From JBDTMT01 sp033764095 (GTDB lineage Bacteria > Desulfobacterota > Binatia > HRBIN30 > CADEER01), in assembly GCA_033764095.1 (NCBI GenBank), contig JANRJF010000042.1, positions 1-13,637 of the forward strand: DNA of 13,637 bases, in the 5' to 3' direction. The notes beneath the pieces were generated by a model. It was not told the origin of the DNA and did not search any database. It was given only the letters and a program-made list of their open reading frames with translations. The first letter of the stretch is position 1. Every line of letters begins with the position of its first letter. A program made the position numbers and the translations under genes. Positions 7,554 through 13,637 of this stretch are shown here, piece by piece.

Positions 7554-8336
7554 ATGACCCACGTCGACGACCACGGCAGTCAAGCGTCCGCACCAGACGT
7601 CGCAGTCATCGTCGGGGGCGGGCCGGGCATCAGCGCGAGTTGCGCAAGGCTGTTCGCGGAGCGCGGCATGCGCGTCGCCATAGCAGCCAGGGATCCCGAG
7701 AAACCGGTGCTGCAGAACCTGGCGAAGACGCACGGCGTGCACCGATACGCCTGCGACGCAAGCGACCCGGCGGCGGCGGGGCTGCTGTTCGACAGTGTCG
7801 TTCGGGAGCTCGGGTCTCCCACCCTCGTCGTCCACAACATCGACGGGCGGATGCTCGGTATCTTTCGCAAGGGGATCGTCGAAGCCGAGCCGAGCCTCGT
7901 GCTCGAGACGCTACGGAACTCGGCGTTCAGCGCGTTTCTGGTCGGTCAGCAGGCGGCCCGACTGATGCGCGAGAACACCGCCAGCCCCAACGGCGCGAAA
8001 GGCACGATCATCTTCACCAACGCGAGCGCCGCGCTGAAGGGCTTCCCGTTGAGCGCGGCCTTCGCAATGGCTTGTCAGGCCAAGGCGGGACTCGCTCAGA
8101 GCATGGCGAGGGAACTGATGCCGGAGGGCATCCACGTCGCACACGTGCCGATCGATGCCGCGATCGGTTGGACGCAGGAAGACGGCACGCGCGCGCACCG
8201 ACTGGCCGGAACAACCGTCGACGACAACATGGCCGACCCCGACCACATCGCAGAAACGTACCTGCAGCTGCATCGCCAGCATCGCTCGACGTGGGCATTC
8301 GACGTCGTGCTGCGACCCTGGGTCGAGAAATGGTGA
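7554..8336 (+). CDS. Atypical SDR-like protein, paralogue of the upstream gene
   Basis: 260 residues, with GGAGG 7 nt before the ATG and 18 bp after the previous stop. The glycine motif is altered: V20-GGGPGIS27, with Ser for the last Gly. The NNAG position is H94-NID97. S158 and K177 can be aligned to the catalytic Ser and Lys, but the Tyr position (173) is Ala, in AFAMACQAKAGL. The C-terminal block DHIAETYLQLHRQHRSTWAF matches the neighbouring SDR-like protein almost residue by residue, so the two probably arose by tandem duplication and diverged. Loss of Tyr but not Lys here, and of both in the partner, could mean a heteromeric enzyme or non-catalytic ligand binding; this is inference. It is the last gene of the operon, ending 126 bp before the right island repeat. 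Confidence 0.88.
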   Translation: MTHVDDHGSQASAPDVAVIVGGGPGISASCARLFAERGMRVAIAARDPEKPVLQNLAKTHGVHRYACDASDPAAAGLLFDSVVRELGSPTLVVHNIDGRMLGIFRKGIVEAEPSLVLETLRNSAFSAFLVGQQAARLMRENTASPNGAKGTIIFTNASAALKGFPLSAAFAMACQAKAGLAQSMARELMPEGIHVAHVPIDAAIGWTQEDGTRAHRLAGTTVDDNMADPDHIAETYLQLHRQHRSTWAFDVVLRPWVEKW

Positions 8337-8462
8337 CCAGCGCACGTGGCGCTGCACGCGATGTCGCGCCGAGGCGGATTCTCCCCAGTTGCTGCGCGTA
8401 ACCGGCGTTGTGCAGGGCCGCGAAGGTCGACGCCGACGGAGAAGCAGCGCGCCTTCTGCGCG

Positions 8463-8510
8463 TCCCAAGCTGGACGTCGCCGGTTCGACCCCGGTCGCCC
8501 GCTCTCTTCG
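8463..8510 (+). repeat. Direct repeat copy 2: tRNA-Gly 3' fragment, distal att site
   Basis: A 48-bp exact copy of 1762-1809, from the anticodon loop to 7 bp past the tRNA end. The bases to its left show no acceptor 5' strand, D arm or 5' anticodon stem, so it is a fragment and not a second tRNA gene. It is followed directly by a terminator hairpin, probably the one that served the tRNA before insertion. Confidence 0.9.
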
Positions 8511-8513
8511 TCA

Positions 8514-8546
8514 ACCCCCCGTTGCCCTGGGGGGTATCTTCTTTTT
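8514..8546 (+). terminator. Rho-independent-type terminator after the right att site
   Basis: ACCCCCC (8514-8520) pairs with GGGGGGT (8529-8535) around an 8-nt loop, followed by a T-rich stretch ATCTTCTTTTTC. It lies 4 nt after the tRNA-fragment repeat, at the position a tRNA terminator would take in the uninterrupted chromosome. It would also stop read-through from the island operon into the next gene. Confidence 0.7.
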
Positions 8547-8690
8547 CGGGCGGTCGCGGGCTCGACGCGACGGTTGCGGGTCGGTTCCCACCCAGCCGCG
8601 TCATGCCCCGCCGCGGCTGGCTAGGCCGTAGGCAATTCGGAATTGCCGACGGTGACGGAACGGTATAGGTGCCGCCGCAGCGGAGGGGCT

Positions 8691-9875
8691 ATGCACCGAT
8701 GGAACGCAGCGGTGATCGCGGTCGGGCTCGTCCTGTTCGGCAGCGGGGCGATGGCGCTGCCAATGCAGACGTTCACTGTCAGCAATCTGAACGACACTGG
8801 CATGGGGAGCCTGCGCCAGGCGGTCGCCGATGCCAACGCCTCGGCCGGCTACGATGCCGTGGTCTTCGCCGCCGGCGTCACCGGGACCATCCAGCTCACC
8901 AGCGGCGCGATCGCGATCACCGAGACGGTGGAGATTCTCGGTCCCGGCGCACGCCTGCTGACCGTCGACAGCAACGAGCGCATCTTCACGCTGAGCTCCG
9001 CCGGCCCACGCCAGGACGTCTTCATCGGCTACCTCACCCTCGCCGGCGGCACCGCGCCGCTGTTCGGTAACGGCGGCGCCATTCTCAGCAGCGGACAGAA
9101 TCTTTTGATGGAGGGCGTCACGCTGAGCGGCAACAGCGCCCCGAGCGGTGAAGGGGGAGCGATCTCGGTGACCGGCGCGAACCTCAGCATCGTCGACTCG
9201 ACCATCGCCGGCAACACGGCGCAGAAGGCCGCCGGGCTGCATGTCGTCGCCGGCGACCTGTTCCTGCTGCAGGGCACCGTCAGCGGCAACCAGGCGAGCG
9301 ACAGCGTCGGCGGCATCAAGCTGGAGTTCTCCACCGGCGGCCTCTACAACTCGACCATCGCCGACAACCAGGCGATGTTCTCGCAGGGCGGCGTACTCAA
9401 CAACCAGGGCGGGGCTGTCAGGCTGCGCAGCACGATCGTCGCCGGCAACCGCGACGGCGCCGGCGGCAGCGACCTGGTGCGCTTCGGCGACAGCTCGACC
9501 TACAATGTCGAGGAATCGCTCATCCAGACTCCCCCGGCGCCGAACACCATCAACGGCACCGACGACGCCAATCTGGTCGGCGTCGATCCTCAGCTCGCCG
9601 CGCTGGCCGACAACGGCGGTCCGACCGATACCCAGGCGCTGCCGTATTTCAGCCCGGCGATCGACCGCGGCTTCAGCCTGGAGGTCAACACGTACGATCA
9701 GCGCCAGGCACCCTTCCGGCGCGTGGTGCGGGACGGCACCGACATCGGCGCCTATGAGCTGCAGAGCTTTCCGGGGGCCGCGCCGACGCTGGCGCCGCTC
9801 GCCCTCGCCGCGCTCTGCGCTCTGCTGTTGCTCGCCGGCTGCGCTACGCTGCGAGGCTTCGGCAGCGGCACCTGA
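8691..9875 (+). CDS. Secreted right-handed beta-helix protein with CSLREA-like and choice-of-anchor-Q regions
   Basis: 394 residues from the ATG at 8691, preceded by GGAGGGG (8682-8688). Residues 1-22 form a Sec signal peptide (basic HR, hydrophobic VIAVGLVLFG, cleavage near AMA-LP). Then comes a CSLREA-like start, FTVSNLNDTGMGSLRQAVADANA, and several parallel beta-helix turns marked by repeated S-T-I-x-x-N and G-N-x-A patterns. Near residues 300-355 is a choice-of-anchor-Q segment: DPQLAALADNGGPTDTQAL...SPAIDRG...DQRQAPFRR...DIGAYELQ. The end is P365-TL followed by a hydrophobic helix (368-385) and a short tail with one Arg. This resembles the IPTL-type C-terminal sorting/anchor signal, though a Trp-Gly pair is missing. 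It is probably exported and retained at the surface or released; no enzymatic residues are recognised. It stands alone between intergenic stretches. Confidence 0.85.
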   Translation: MHRWNAAVIAVGLVLFGSGAMALPMQTFTVSNLNDTGMGSLRQAVADANASAGYDAVVFAAGVTGTIQLTSGAIAITETVEILGPGARLLTVDSNERIFTLSSAGPRQDVFIGYLTLAGGTAPLFGNGGAILSSGQNLLMEGVTLSGNSAPSGEGGAISVTGANLSIVDSTIAGNTAQKAAGLHVVAGDLFLLQGTVSGNQASDSVGGIKLEFSTGGLYNSTIADNQAMFSQGGVLNNQGGAVRLRSTIVAGNRDGAGGSDLVRFGDSSTYNVEESLIQTPPAPNTINGTDDANLVGVDPQLAALADNGGPTDTQALPYFSPAIDRGFSLEVNTYDQRQAPFRRVVRDGTDIGAYELQSFPGAAPTLAPLALAALCALLLLAGCATLRGFGSGT

Positions 9876-10065
9876 CGCCGGCGCGACCCGCGGCATGATG
9901 CGCGCGGCGATGGCGGACACCGCCGCGCGGTCGCCCAGCGTCGCGCCGCCGCTCGCCTGCCGCGGCGCTGGCGACCCGCAACCGTCCCGTGCGAGGCGGC
10001 CAGCCCACCACGTTGCGGCAGCGTGATAGTCCCGCGAGGATCGGACCGGTCGGAGAGGAAGACCC
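9876..10065. other. Intergenic region without recognised feature
   Basis: 190 bp of GC-rich sequence between the beta-helix and DUF4239 genes. I see no T-rich terminator tail, no clear -35/-10 pair and no convincing short gene. Only the ribosome site of the next gene at its right end is recognisable. Confidence 0.5.
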
Positions 10066-10827
10066 ATGAATTCAATGCTCATCGCGTCGGCGAGTGTGAC
10101 GATCATCTTCGCCGGCGCTCTGCTCGGGATCGGCCTGCAACGCCTGTTGCCCGGTCACCACCTCAGCAAAGAGACGCAGGACGTCGTGAAGCTCAGCGGG
10201 GGAATGATCGGCACCCTGACCGCGCTGGTGCTCGGCCTGCTGGTCAGCTCCGCCAAGACCTCCTTCGACATCGCCAACAGTGGGATCGTTCAGACCAGCG
10301 CCAAGGTCGTCCTCCTGGACCGCGCCCTGGCCCGCTACGGGCCGGACGCGGACGCTGCCCGCGAACAACTGAAGCGTTCCGTCGCCGCCGTCATCGACAC
10401 ATTGTGGCCGTCGGAGAGAACCGCTGGATCGACGCTGGTCACCATGGAGCAGGGCAAAGGCGTGGACCTGCTGCAAGACGCACTGGGCGCCCTGCAGCCG
10501 CAGAGCGAGGCACAGCGCGAGGCGCTGAGCCAAGCCCGGCAGATCGTCACCGACGTCAACCAGGCCCGCTGGCTGTTCATCGAGCAGGAACACGGTCAGC
10601 TGCCGGTGCCGCTGCTGGTGATCCTGGTGTTCTGGCTCACGCTCCTGTTCGTCAGCTTCGGCCTGTTCGCCCCACCGAATACGACCGCCGTCACGGTACT
10701 TCTCGTCGGAGCATGCGCCGTCTCCGCCGCGATTTTTCTGGTGATCGAGATGAGCCAACCGATCGAGGGCTTCATCACGATCTCCAGCGCGCCGATGCGG
10801 AATGCGCTTCAACACCTGAACCAGTAG
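10066..10827 (+). CDS. DUF4239 (bestrophin-like) membrane protein
   Basis: 253 residues, ATG at 10066 with AGAGGAAG a few bases upstream. Two N-terminal hydrophobic segments (about 5-26 and 44-63) are followed by the family-typical LGLLVSSAKTSFDIANSGIVQ and LLDRALARYGPDA. A soluble, mostly helical middle of about 110 residues follows, and then two C-terminal membrane segments (about 180-202 and 206-228). This arrangement matches DUF4239 proteins, which are annotated as bestrophin-like but have no proven channel function in most bacteria. It is preceded by 190 bp without a gene and followed by a convergent epoxide hydrolase. Family confidence is good; the role is unknown, and a part in ion transport is only an inference from the name. 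Confidence 0.85.
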   Translation: MNSMLIASASVTIIFAGALLGIGLQRLLPGHHLSKETQDVVKLSGGMIGTLTALVLGLLVSSAKTSFDIANSGIVQTSAKVVLLDRALARYGPDADAAREQLKRSVAAVIDTLWPSERTAGSTLVTMEQGKGVDLLQDALGALQPQSEAQREALSQARQIVTDVNQARWLFIEQEHGQLPVPLLVILVFWLTLLFVSFGLFAPPNTTAVTVLLVGACAVSAAIFLVIEMSQPIEGFITISSAPMRNALQHLNQ

Positions 10828-10858
10828 CGCGATCTACCGATGGCCGGATGCGCGCGAC

Positions 10859-10877
10859 GCAGGCGAGGACCGCCTGC
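10859..10877. terminator. Possible bidirectional hairpin between convergent genes
   Basis: GCAGGCG and CGCCTGC form a perfect 7-bp stem with the loop AGGAC in the 97-bp gap between the convergent DUF4239 and epoxide-hydrolase genes. A second inverted repeat, CGTTCGC/GCGAACG (10886-10892/10915-10921), follows. Neither has a U tract, so termination is inferred mainly from position. Confidence 0.35.
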
Positions 10878-10924
10878 CCATGCGACGTTCGCCCGTCGTA
10901 GACCGCTACCAGCCGCGAACGACC

Positions 10925-11917
10925 TCAGCACCCGAAGCGGCGCAGCCAGGCGAGCAGCAGCGCATTCACCACCTGCGGCGCTTCCTGCTGCACCCAGTGT
11001 CCGACCTTCGCCACGTGATGCAGCTCGAGATCGGCGCACAGCCCGCGCATCGGCTCGGCAAACTCGGGACGGAGCCCGGGATCCCATTCCGCCGTCACCA
11101 TCAGAGCAGGCAACTCGAGCCGGCGCGTACCGACCGCCGGATGCTCCGCCGCGTTGCGATCGATGTTGCGATACCAGTTGACCCCGCCGCGGAAGCCGGT
11201 GCGCTCGTAAGTGCGGAAGTACTCCTCCAGCACCGCCGGAGAATCGAGCGGCGTACCGAGCGGCGGCCATTTCTCCGGGTTGAGGAACGGATTCATATCG
11301 AGCCGCCCGTCCGCGAAGGCGAGACGCACCAGCTCCTCGATCGGCGTGCCGCTGCGCAGGATGCGGGTGAGGATCGGGCGCACCTTCGCATCCATCTCGG
11401 CTTCGGCGACGCCGGGCTGCTGGAACCAGGCGACGTACTGCCGCTCGACGGCGCCGTCGACGAGGGCGAGATGCTGCGCGAGGCTCGGGAACGGCATGTA
11501 GGGGGTGCAGATCCCCGCCACGCCGAGCACGCGCTCCGGATGCAGGATCGGCATCGCCCAGGCGACGAAGCCGCCCCAGTCGTGACCGACGAAGACGGCG
11601 CGCTCGATCTCCAGCGCGTCGAGCAGTCCGACCAGATCGCCGGTGAGCTCGGTGAGCCCGTAGGCCTCGACCGCAGTCGGCGCGCTGCTCGCGCCGTAGC
11701 CGCGTTGGTCAGGGGCGATGGCGCGAAAGCCCGCTCGCGCGATCGGCGCGAGCTGATGACGCCAGCCGAAGGCGAGGTCGGGAAAGCCGTGGCAGAAGAC
11801 CACCGCTGGCCCGGCGCCGAGCTGGTGCGTCGACAGCGTGATCGCGGCGCCGTCGCGCCGGCCGCCGTCTCGGCGCGGGGAGAGCCGAATCGCCGCGGCA
11901 GGCGGAAAGGTCGTCAT
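10925..11917 (-). CDS. Epoxide hydrolase (alpha/beta-hydrolase fold)
   Basis: 330 residues from the ATG at 11915-11917, with GGAGG 9 nt upstream on the minus strand; a longer frame would only add an Arg-rich, non-conserved N-terminus. The complete epoxide-hydrolase set is visible: H43-GFP46 oxyanion segment, R72-GYG, nucleophile D113 in GHDWGG, acid D279 in TAEWDPGLRPEF, and histidine H307 in VGHWVQQEAP. The two lid tyrosines that activate the epoxide are likely Y161 (YVAWFQQPGVAE) and Y249 (NWYRN). It should open epoxides to diols through an aspartyl ester, in the cytoplasm; the substrate is not predictable. A haloalkane dehalogenase is less likely because the lid tyrosines are present. It is convergent with the DUF4239 gene. 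It lies outside the tRNA-bounded island, so a link with the island pathway is only speculative. Confidence 0.92.
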   Translation of the reverse strand: MTTFPPAAAIRLSPRRDGGRRDGAAITLSTHQLGAGPAVVFCHGFPDLAFGWRHQLAPIARAGFRAIAPDQRGYGASSAPTAVEAYGLTELTGDLVGLLDALEIERAVFVGHDWGGFVAWAMPILHPERVLGVAGICTPYMPFPSLAQHLALVDGAVERQYVAWFQQPGVAEAEMDAKVRPILTRILRSGTPIEELVRLAFADGRLDMNPFLNPEKWPPLGTPLDSPAVLEEYFRTYERTGFRGGVNWYRNIDRNAAEHPAVGTRRLELPALMVTAEWDPGLRPEFAEPMRGLCADLELHHVAKVGHWVQQEAPQVVNALLLAWLRRFGC

Positions 11918-12145
11918 GCGCAGCGGCCTCCATCGTCGAAGACGCCGATCGTGTCCAGCCCCGACAGGCTCGGGTAGCGCTCGAAGCAATGGTCCCGCGA
12001 TCGGCGTGCACACCGACGCGCAAGCGGTGCAGGACGCTCCAACACCGTCTAGCCGCGAACCAGGGCGAGTTGCCCAGGCTGATCACCACTTGCGCGCCGC
12101 GCCCAGTGTCGTGTCGCTGCAATCCCCGCTACAGGTCGGGGCCCC

Positions 12146-12691
12146 ATGACCATGCGCGCCGAGCCCGTCCGGATCACCGTCGACCCGCTGCTCGCCCGGC
12201 TGGCGTACCGCTGCCATCCGAACGGCTGCCCGCGCGAGCGCACCTGCTGCGTCGGCCTGGCGGTCAGCGTATCGCGCCGCGAACGGCGCGGCATCGACGG
12301 CTTGATGGACGAGCTCAGTCGCCTGGTGCCGGCGCTGCGCCGCCCGGACGGCTATGCGGACGTGTTCAGCGAGGGCACCGACGGTCTCGAGCTCGAGCCG
12401 CGCGACGAACGCGGCACCTGTCCGTTCCTGTTCCGCCACGGCGATCGGGCGCTCTGCAGCATCCACGCCGTGGCGCTGCAGAGCGATCGCCCGGTGGCGG
12501 CCGTCAAGCCGCGCGCCTGTCGCCACTGGCCGCTGGTCCTCGAGCCCCACCGGCGCGGCCTGCGCATCAGCGTCCATCCCAATGCGCAGGCCATCGGCTG
12601 CGTCGCGCCGCTCGCCGAGCTGCCGGGCCAGCCGTCGATCCGCGAGGCCTTCGCCGCCGAGATCGAGGAGCTGCGCCGGTTGGCCGGTTGA
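12146..12691 (+). CDS. Cysteine-cluster protein, DUF3109/YkgJ-like
   Basis: 181 residues. Cysteines are arranged as in the metal-binding YkgJ/DUF3109 proteins: C23-x4-C28-x5-C34-C35, then C92-x11-C104-x2-H107, C125 in PRACRHWP, and C152. About eight Cys and several nearby His suggest zinc or Fe-S binding, which is not proven for the family. No signal peptide or membrane segment is seen. The start could be the ATG at 12146 or the one two codons later at 12152; no strong ribosome site separates them (CAGGTCGGGG is the only purine-rich run upstream). The gene is divergent from the epoxide hydrolase with 228 bp between starts. Function unknown. Confidence 0.8.
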   Translation: MTMRAEPVRITVDPLLARLAYRCHPNGCPRERTCCVGLAVSVSRRERRGIDGLMDELSRLVPALRRPDGYADVFSEGTDGLELEPRDERGTCPFLFRHGDRALCSIHAVALQSDRPVAAVKPRACRHWPLVLEPHRRGLRISVHPNAQAIGCVAPLAELPGQPSIREAFAAEIEELRRLAG

Positions 12692-12706
12692 GCGCGACCG
12701 GCAACG

Positions 12707-12729
12707 CGCCTGCCCTGCCCGGGCGGGCG
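12707..12729 (+). terminator. GC-rich hairpin after the cysteine-cluster gene
   Basis: CGCCTGCCC (12707-12715) can pair with GGGCGGGCG (12721-12729) around a 5-nt loop, a 9-bp stem with one G-T wobble. It lies 16 nt after the stop codon. There is no T run after it, so it may be a weak or Rho-assisted terminator, or chance in GC-rich sequence. Confidence 0.35.
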
Positions 12730-12813
12730 ACGCCGCTTGACCGCCGTCTCCTCGATTTGCGCAAGACGAATCGCGCGCGACACCAGACCAAGCCGCGCCT
12801 GACGAGGTGACCA

Positions 12814-13266
12814 ATGGAACTGAAGCTCGAGGTTGTGGTGCTCCCAGTCGCCGACGTCGACCGGGCCAAGCAGTTCTACAAGCGGCTGCAGTTCCGCGAA
12901 GACATCGACTTCGCCGGCGCCGACGGCTTCCGCGTCGTGCAGCTGACACCGCCCGGCTCGGCCTGCTCGATCATCTTCGGCGCGGGCGTGACCGAGGCAA
13001 AGCCCGGATCGCTAGACCGCCTGGTGCTGGCGGTCTCCGACATCGACGCGGCGCGCGACGCGCTGCAGGCACAGGGCATCGAGGTCAGCGTCTTCCACGA
13101 TGCCGGCGGCGGCCTCGGCGGCGGGTTCAACGCCGATCCCAAGACGCGCGCCAGCGGCCCCGATCCGCAACGCCGCTCCTACGCGTCGTATGCCGCGTTC
13201 CGCGATCCCGACGGCAACCGCTGGCTGTTGCAGGAGATCACGCAGCGGCTTCCGGGGCGCGTATGA
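12814..13266 (+). CDS. VOC-superfamily (glyoxalase/bleomycin-resistance/dioxygenase fold) protein
   Basis: 150 residues, ATG at 12814 after the purine-rich GACGAGGTGA. Two VOC half-modules are visible. The first is VVLPVADVDRAKQFYKRL...GFRVVQLTPPGSACSIIFG. The second is LDRLVLAVSDIDAARDALQAQGIEVS...YAAFRDPDGNRWLLQEIT, with the classical DPDGN turn and E141 near the end. The His normally found in the first beta strand of metal-dependent glyoxalases is replaced by Glu (E6), so the metal site is incomplete or altered. Lactoylglutathione lyase activity should not be assumed. A glycine-rich loop (HDAGGGLGGGF) lies before the last module strands. The stop overlaps the next start by ATGA. Confidence 0.88.
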   Translation: MELKLEVVVLPVADVDRAKQFYKRLQFREDIDFAGADGFRVVQLTPPGSACSIIFGAGVTEAKPGSLDRLVLAVSDIDAARDALQAQGIEVSVFHDAGGGLGGGFNADPKTRASGPDPQRRSYASYAAFRDPDGNRWLLQEITQRLPGRV

Positions 13267-13475
13267 GCCTGGAGGTCGCGGCGCTCGCGCAACTGCTGCG
13301 CGAGACCGGCGAACACCACGGCGCCTTCGAGGCGGTGGCCCCCAAGCACGATTGGTGGGACTGGTACGCCGCCTATATGCATGCACGCCAACACGGCAGC
13401 ACGGCGGAGGCGGCGGCCGCCGCCGCGGCGCGCTACATGGCCGAGGCCCGGCGCGTCGTCGTCGCGCCGGGCTGA
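13263..13475 (+). CDS. Small conserved-looking protein translationally coupled to the VOC gene
   Basis: 70 residues, starting at the ATG at 13263 that overlaps the VOC stop as ATGA. The sequence is acidic to helical with a striking core, APKHDWWDWYAAYMHARQHG, followed by an alanine-rich helix and ARYMAEARRV. The Trp/Tyr/His-rich core is unlike a chance frame and resembles short proteins, or C-terminal extensions, that accompany VOC-fold proteins; this is recalled, not searched. It has no signal peptide or membrane helix. The coupling suggests an accessory subunit, lid or stabiliser of the VOC protein, which is inference. Confidence 0.7.
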   Translation: MSLEVAALAQLLRETGEHHGAFEAVAPKHDWWDWYAAYMHARQHGSTAEAAAAAAARYMAEARRVVVAPG

Positions 13476-13591
13476 GCGGCGCGTCGCGACCCACGTGCGG
13501 CCGCGTCGTGGCGGGCCGAGTGTCGCCAGCCTCCAGCCGGCGCGCTGCCGCGGACCGGGGCGCGGGGCCGGGCGGGCGCGCCCCGCCCCCC

Positions 13592-13607
13592 GGGGGGGGG
13601 GGGGGGG
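13592..13607 (+). repeat. 16-nt G homopolymer in a very GC-rich window end
   Basis: An uninterrupted run of 16 G follows a C-rich stretch, with further C5G5 palindromic sequence after it. No gene is seen in 13476-13637. Long G runs are a known artefact of two-colour sequencing chemistry and of contig ends, so base accuracy here is doubtful. Confidence 0.6.
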
Positions 13608-13637
13608 AGGTGCCACGGCGCCCCCGGGGGCACGGTT

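Larger units (their letters stand above)
1810..8510. mobile_element. Putative tRNA-Gly-integrated genomic island (no integrase), metabolic cassette
   Basis: The segment is bracketed by the 48-bp tRNA-derived direct repeats at 1762-1809 and 8463-8510. It holds one regulator and five metabolic genes and nothing else recognisable. The intact tRNA stands at the left edge and an isolated 3' fragment at the right edge, the standard polarity for integration into a tRNA 3' end. No tyrosine or serine recombinase, excisionase, relaxase, replication gene or transposase is encoded. The element is therefore either mobilised in trans or a fossil that lost its integrase. The bounds given contain one repeat copy plus the unique interior (6701 bp). 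Confidence 0.75.

Noticed and set aside
8463..8510. A second tRNA-Gly gene
   Set aside because: Only the 3' 41 nt of the tRNA are present; the acceptor 5' strand, D arm and 5' anticodon stem are missing, so no cloverleaf forms.

Overview
This is a GC-rich bacterial chromosome fragment. The taxon cannot be fixed from the sequence. Shine-Dalgarno-led genes, a lipid A/PMT-type glycosyltransferase, a CSLREA/choice-of-anchor-Q beta-helix protein with an IPTL-like C-terminal signal, a DUF4239 protein and a tRNA gene without encoded CCA would fit a free-living Gram-negative such as a Pseudomonadota member or a nearby phylum like Binatota (an inference with low confidence).

Layout. Left flank (1-1730): the 3' end of an ArnT/PMT-like membrane glycosyltransferase, then a convergent small integral membrane protein. 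At 1731-1802 lies an intact tRNA-Gly(CCC) with a consensus promoter. The last 41 nt of this tRNA plus 7 nt of flank (1762-1809) are repeated exactly at 8463-8510. The two copies bracket about 6.65 kb, the signature of an element inserted into the 3' end of a tRNA gene.

The bracketed segment carries a minus-strand TetR regulator, a divergent intergenic region with a candidate promoter and inverted repeat, and a tight plus-strand operon. The operon encodes a cytoplasmic molybdopterin/[4Fe-4S] oxidoreductase, a crotonase with both hydratase glutamates, a classical SDR and two related SDR-like proteins whose Tyr-Lys catalytic pair is incomplete. There is no integrase or other mobility gene. The set reads as a TetR-controlled catabolic or biotransformation cassette: the molybdenum enzyme as redox or hydroxylation step, SDRs for alcohol/ketone chemistry, the crotonase for hydration or C-C cleavage. 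The substrate is unknown.

Right flank (8511-13637): a rho-independent-type terminator, a secreted beta-helix protein, a DUF4239 membrane protein, a convergent epoxide hydrolase, a divergent cysteine-cluster protein (DUF3109/YkgJ type), and a two-gene unit of a VOC/glyoxalase-fold protein with a small tryptophan-rich ORF overlapping by ATGA. The window ends in very GC-rich sequence with a 16-G run that may be a sequencing or assembly artefact.
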